Assembly: GCF_009687885.1 (NCBI RefSeq)
Contig: NZ_BLAF01000076.1
Span: 1 to 52,472, forward strand
Reading direction: 5' to 3'
Origin: Acrocarpospora pleiomorpha
Lineage (GTDB): Bacteria > Actinomycetota > Actinomycetes > Streptosporangiales > Streptosporangiaceae
DNA: 52,472 nucleotides
Made by a program: the position numbers and the translations under genes. The notes beneath the pieces were generated by a model. The model was not told where the DNA came from. It saw only the letters and a list, made by a program, of their open reading frames with translations, and did not search any database. Shown here piece after piece: positions 49,461 to 52,472 of the stretch; within the stretch, counting starts at the first letter, position 1, and each line of letters opens with the position of its first letter.

Positions 49461-50324
49461 ATGGGTTTTCGCAGGCACGGCCCGTTTCAGGCCGGGGATC
49501 AGGTTCAGCTCACCGACCCCAAGAACAAGCGGCACACGCTGACGCTGAAGGCTGACGGGGTCTTCCACACGCACAAGGGCTGGATCCCGCATACCGACCT
49601 GATCGGACAGCCGGAAGGATCGGTGGTGCGCTCGTCCGGAGGCACCCAGTATCTGGCGTTCCGTCACCTGCTCCAGGACTACACCCTGGCCATGCCGCGC
49701 GGCGCGGCCGTGATCTATCCCAAGGACTGCGGCCAGATCGTCGCCATGGCCGACATCTTCCCGGGCGCGAAGGTGGTCGAGGCCGGGGTGGGCTCGGGGG
49801 CGCTCAGCTGCTTCCTGCTCCGGGCGGTCGGCACGGAGGGCTCGCTCACCTCCTACGAGCGGCGGGCCGACTTCGCCGAGATCGCCACCAAGAACGTGGA
49901 GAAGTTCTACGGCGGCGAGATGAAGCAGTGGCGGCTGGTGGTCGGCGACTTCGTGGAGGCGCTGGACGAGACCGACGTCGACCGGATCATCCTGGACATG
50001 CTGGCGCCCTGGGAGTGCGTCGACGCCTCCGCGCGGGCCCTCACTCCCGGTGGTGTTATCTGCTGTTATGTGGCGACAACGACGCAGTTGTCCAAGACGG
50101 TGGAGACCATCAGGGAGCACGGGAGTTTCACCGAGCCCCATGCGTGGGAGACCTTGGTTCGCGACTGGCATGTCGAAGGGCTCGCGGTCCGGCCCGATCA
50201 TCGGATGGTCGGCCACACCGGGTTCCTTGTCACCGCCCGCCGCATGGCGGACGGCGTCACGCCGCCGCCGCGACGCAGGCGCCCGTCCAAGGGTGCGTAC
50301 GGGGAGGGAACAGAAGGTCAGTGA
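49461..50324 (+). CDS. trmI: tRNA (adenine58-N1)-methyltransferase TrmI
   Basis: TrmI methylates adenine 58 in the T loop of tRNA using SAM. The 287-aa protein has the N-terminal small domain (FQAGDQVQLTDPKNKRHT, then HTDLIGQPEGSVV), the MLPRxx-like SAM entrance (YTLAMPRGAAVIYPKDCGQI), the SAM loop VVEAGVGSGALSCFLL and the catalytic Asp in ILDMLAPWE. It matches Rv2118c of M. tuberculosis, also found near the proteasomal ATPase. The start ATG lacks a good ribosome site. The Arg/Pro/Lys tail of about 25 residues after RMADGV is extra to the fold. Confidence 0.92.
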   Translation: MGFRRHGPFQAGDQVQLTDPKNKRHTLTLKADGVFHTHKGWIPHTDLIGQPEGSVVRSSGGTQYLAFRHLLQDYTLAMPRGAAVIYPKDCGQIVAMADIFPGAKVVEAGVGSGALSCFLLRAVGTEGSLTSYERRADFAEIATKNVEKFYGGEMKQWRLVVGDFVEALDETDVDRIILDMLAPWECVDASARALTPGGVICCYVATTTQLSKTVETIREHGSFTEPHAWETLVRDWHVEGLAVRPDHRMVGHTGFLVTARRMADGVTPPPRRRRPSKGAYGEGTEGQ

Positions 50325-50514
50325 CGATTTAGCGGCGAACCGGCAAAGTGGCGTGACACGGGGAACAAACCATGTGTTCGATGTGCTCACGTCTATGAAC
50401 CAGTCGAAAAGGCACCAAATCACCAGGCACTCAACGTAACGAGACGAACACCAGTCGGCTACGTTTTTTAAGGCCGTCAGATTGGTAGTGACTTGAGTAG
50501 TCTTTCCTCGAATG

Positions 50515-50524
50515 GAAGGAGGTG
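50515..50524 (+). promoter_or_regulatory. Strong ribosome-binding site deciding the arc start
   Basis: AAGGAGGTGA is an almost perfect anti-16S match. Its end overlaps a GTG at 50522, so translation should start at the GTG at 50531, seven bases beyond AAGGAGGT. Confidence 0.85.
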
Positions 50525-50530
50525 ACGGGC

Positions 50531-52294
50531 GTGGCAGCTCGCGATGACGCTGAGGCTCGGGCCGCGCAGCGCGAACGGGAGGTCACTGACCTCACAACTC
50601 AGGTCTCCTTCCTTCAGGAGGAGATCACCGCGCTGCGTCGCAAGCTCGCCGAGTCCCCCCGGCAGGCCAGGGTTCTCGAAGAGCGGCTTCACGACGTGCA
50701 GGCCCAGGTGGCCGCCCTCACCAGCCAGAACGAAAGGCTGGTCTCCACCCTCAAGGAGGCCAGGGACCAGATCGTCGCCCTCAAGGAGGAAGTCGACCGG
50801 CTGGCGCAGCCGCCGTCCGGCTTCGGCGTCTTCCTCGAGGGCCGGGAAGACGGCACGATCGAGGTGTTCACCGGCGGGCGCAAGCTCCGGGTGAACGTCA
50901 GCCCCGCCGTGGACGTCGACTCGCTCAAGCGTGGCCAGGAGGTCATGCTCAACGAGGCGCTCAACGTGGTCGAGGCCCTCGGCTTCGAGGACGTCGGCGA
51001 GATCGTCATGCTCAAGGAGCTCCTTGAGGACGGTCAGCGCGCCCTGGTCATCTCGCATGCCGACGAGGAGCGCGTGGTCAAACTGGCCGAATCGCTGCTG
51101 GAGCAGCCGATCAGGTCGGGCGACTCGCTGCTGCTCGAGCCGCGCTCGGGCTATGTGTACGAGCGGATTCCGAAGTCCGAGGTGGAGGAACTGGTCCTCG
51201 AAGAGGTCCCCGACATCTCCTACGACGAGATCGGCGGCCTGCGCGGCCAGATCGAGCAGATCAGGGACGCGATCGAGCTCCCGTACCTGCACGCGGACCT
51301 GTTCCGGGAGCACAAGCTCCGCCCGCCGAAGGGCGTGCTGCTGTACGGCCCGCCCGGTTGCGGCAAGACGCTCATCGCCAAGGCCGTCGCCAACTCCCTG
51401 GCCAAGCAGGTCGCGGAGAAGACCGGCCAGTCGGGCAAGAGCTTCTTCCTCAACATCAAGGGCCCCGAGCTTCTCAACAAGTACGTCGGCGAGACCGAGC
51501 GGCACATCCGCCTGGTCTTCCAGCGGGCGCGGGAGAAGGCCTCCGAGGGCACCCCGGTGATCGTGTTCTTCGACGAGATGGACTCGATCTTCCGGACTCG
51601 TGGGTCGGGCGTCTCGTCCGACGTCGAGAACACCATCGTGCCCCAGCTGCTGTCGGAGATCGACGGCGTCGAGGGCCTGGAGAACGTCATCGTCATCGGC
51701 GCCTCCAACCGCGAGGACATGATCGACCCGGCGATCCTGCGGCCCGGCCGCCTGGACGTCAAGATCAAGATCGAGCGGCCGGACGCCGAGGCGGCGAAGG
51801 ACATCTTCTCGAAGTACCTCATCTCCGATCTGCCGCTGCACGGCGACGATCTGGCCGAGCACGGCGGCAGCCGCGAGGGCACGATCGCCGAGATGATCCA
51901 GCGGGTGGTCGAGCGGATGTACACCGAGATCGAGGAGAACAGGTTCCTCGAGGTGACGTACGCGAACGGGGACAAGGAAGTCCTGTACTTCAAGGACTTC
52001 AACTCAGGGGCGATGATCCAGAACATCGTCGACCGGGGTAAGAAGATGGCGATCAAGCAGTTCCTGGAGACCGGGCAGAAGGGCCTGCGGATCCAGCATC
52101 TGATGGCCGCCTGCGTGGACGAGTTCCGGGAGAACGAGGACCTGCCGAACACCACGAACCCGGACGACTGGGCTCGCATCTCCGGCAAGAAGGGCGAACG
52201 GATCGTCTACATCCGCACGCTCGTGCAGGGCAAGCAGGGCACCGAAGCCGGACGCTCGATCGACACTGTGGCCAACACGGGTCAGTACCTGTAG
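50531..52294 (+). CDS. arc: Proteasome-associated AAA ATPase (ARC/Mpa)
   Basis: Arc (Mpa in mycobacteria) unfolds pupylated proteins and feeds them into the 20S proteasome. The 587-aa protein has an N-terminal coiled coil (about 15-95) that binds Pup, tandem OB domains (about 100-230, with FGVFLEGREDGTIEVFTGGR), and an AAA module with Walker A GPPGCGKT (273-280), Walker B VIVFFDEMDS and arginine-finger region NREDMIDPAILRPGRLD. It ends GQYL, the C-terminal motif that docks into the proteasome. The pup and prcBA genes would be expected just downstream, outside this window. Confidence 0.96.
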   Translation: MAARDDAEARAAQREREVTDLTTQVSFLQEEITALRRKLAESPRQARVLEERLHDVQAQVAALTSQNERLVSTLKEARDQIVALKEEVDRLAQPPSGFGVFLEGREDGTIEVFTGGRKLRVNVSPAVDVDSLKRGQEVMLNEALNVVEALGFEDVGEIVMLKELLEDGQRALVISHADEERVVKLAESLLEQPIRSGDSLLLEPRSGYVYERIPKSEVEELVLEEVPDISYDEIGGLRGQIEQIRDAIELPYLHADLFREHKLRPPKGVLLYGPPGCGKTLIAKAVANSLAKQVAEKTGQSGKSFFLNIKGPELLNKYVGETERHIRLVFQRAREKASEGTPVIVFFDEMDSIFRTRGSGVSSDVENTIVPQLLSEIDGVEGLENVIVIGASNREDMIDPAILRPGRLDVKIKIERPDAEAAKDIFSKYLISDLPLHGDDLAEHGGSREGTIAEMIQRVVERMYTEIEENRFLEVTYANGDKEVLYFKDFNSGAMIQNIVDRGKKMAIKQFLETGQKGLRIQHLMAACVDEFRENEDLPNTTNPDDWARISGKKGERIVYIRTLVQGKQGTEAGRSIDTVANTGQYL

Positions 52295-52301
52295 ACCACT
52301 C

Positions 52302-52337
52302 CGAAACGGCGCGGACCCCCGGGTTCGCGCCGTTTCG
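52302..52337 (+). terminator. Terminator after arc
   Basis: CGAAACGGCGCG (52302-52313) pairs perfectly with CGCGCCGTTTCG (52326-52337). The stem continues inward through a G-U pair and four Watson-Crick pairs to a 2-base tip, giving about 17 pairs. A short T-rich end follows. It suggests arc is transcribed separately from genes further on. Confidence 0.88.
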
Positions 52338-52356
52338 TCATGCCCCGCGATCACGT

Positions 52357-52410
52357 GATTCTCCCACCCACCCTCCCTTTGATTGATCTCGGGCTCCGCC
52401 CGACCCCGCC
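52357..52410. repeat. Dispersed element of about 55 bp, copy 2
   Basis: This copy contains TTCTCCCACCCACCC, CCTTTGATT and TCGGGC-TCC-GCCCGA, matching the copy at 45252-45306 in order and orientation. It begins 20 bases after the arc terminator. A second hairpin, CGTGGC-TTC-GCCACG, follows at about 52416-52430. Confidence 0.75.
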
Positions 52411-52472
52411 AACCCCGTGGCTTCGCCACGCCCACCGGGCAGCCAGCCGGGCATCATGCGAGTGATCACGGG

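Overview
The window is a high-GC actinobacterial chromosome segment with about 43 recognisable protein genes and no rRNA, tRNA or CRISPR array that I could see. A mycothiol gene (mshC), a proteasomal ATPase (arc/mpa) with its PAC2 partner, an InhA-type enoyl reductase, frequent GTG/TTG starts and strong third-position G/C bias all point to Actinomycetia. The gene families look most like Streptosporangiales (Nonomuraea/Streptosporangium-like); that last step is inference.

Layout. 0-0.8 kb: a decayed IS5-type transposase and a short repeat array. 0.8-2.4 kb: fabG-fabI (fatty acid synthase II). 2.6-4.6 kb (minus): a secreted, membrane-anchored unknown and an aldo/keto reductase. 4.6-9.5 kb (plus): uppP, a histidine phosphatase, DUF3090, an SCO1664-type kinase-like protein, an NRDE/TANGO2 protein and mshC. 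9.8-11.4 kb (minus): a Tat-exported peptidoglycan amidase and peptide deformylase. 11.6-21.3 kb (plus): a nitrate assimilation operon whose reading frames mostly overlap by 4 nt: nitrate transporter, nitrate reductase, its flavo/Fe-S partner, nirB, nirD, a HemD-winged-helix fusion and a CbiX-type chelatase. 21.2-22.9 kb (minus): a TetR-like protein without a recognisable DNA-binding motif, and PAC2. 23.1-27.2 kb (plus): metH and a HAD phosphatase. 27.2-28.3 kb (minus): a short LuxR regulator, divergent from a small membrane protein. 29.3-35.3 kb (plus): a complete Opp/Dpp-type ABC transporter. 35.4-40.2 kb (minus): a pair of CorC/HlyC-type CBS transporters, a broken Xre-type regulator and a NarL-type two-component system. 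40.9-43.4 kb: a RecB-type Fe-S nuclease and a site-2 protease. 43.7-49.2 kb: FHA protein, TetR, PfkB kinase, class-III aminotransferase and a double GNAT. 49.5-52.3 kb: trmI and arc.

The backbone uppP - histidine phosphatase - DUF3090 - SCO1664 - mshC - PAC2/metH - RecB - trmI - arc matches, from memory, the order of Mycobacterium tuberculosis Rv2136c down to Rv2115c. On that reading the nitrate operon, the LuxR/Opp/CBS/two-component block and the FHA-to-GNAT block are lineage-specific insertions.

The most unusual property is the number of unrelated tandem repeat arrays (units of about 15, 21, 23, 39-40, 76-84, 91 and 94 bp). They lie in gene tails, in spacers, at one start codon and inside coding regions. 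Some have visible consequences: an amidase tail cut by a one-base unit-length change, three extra start codons on the chelatase, and a His/Gly-rich insert in a histidine-kinase ATP lid. A dispersed element of about 55 bp also occurs downstream of two genes. I did not find a clearly new multi-gene defence or biosynthetic system. The best candidates for undescribed biology are the TetR-PfkB-aminotransferase unit, the conserved DUF3090/SCO1664 pair and the HemD-regulator fusion.
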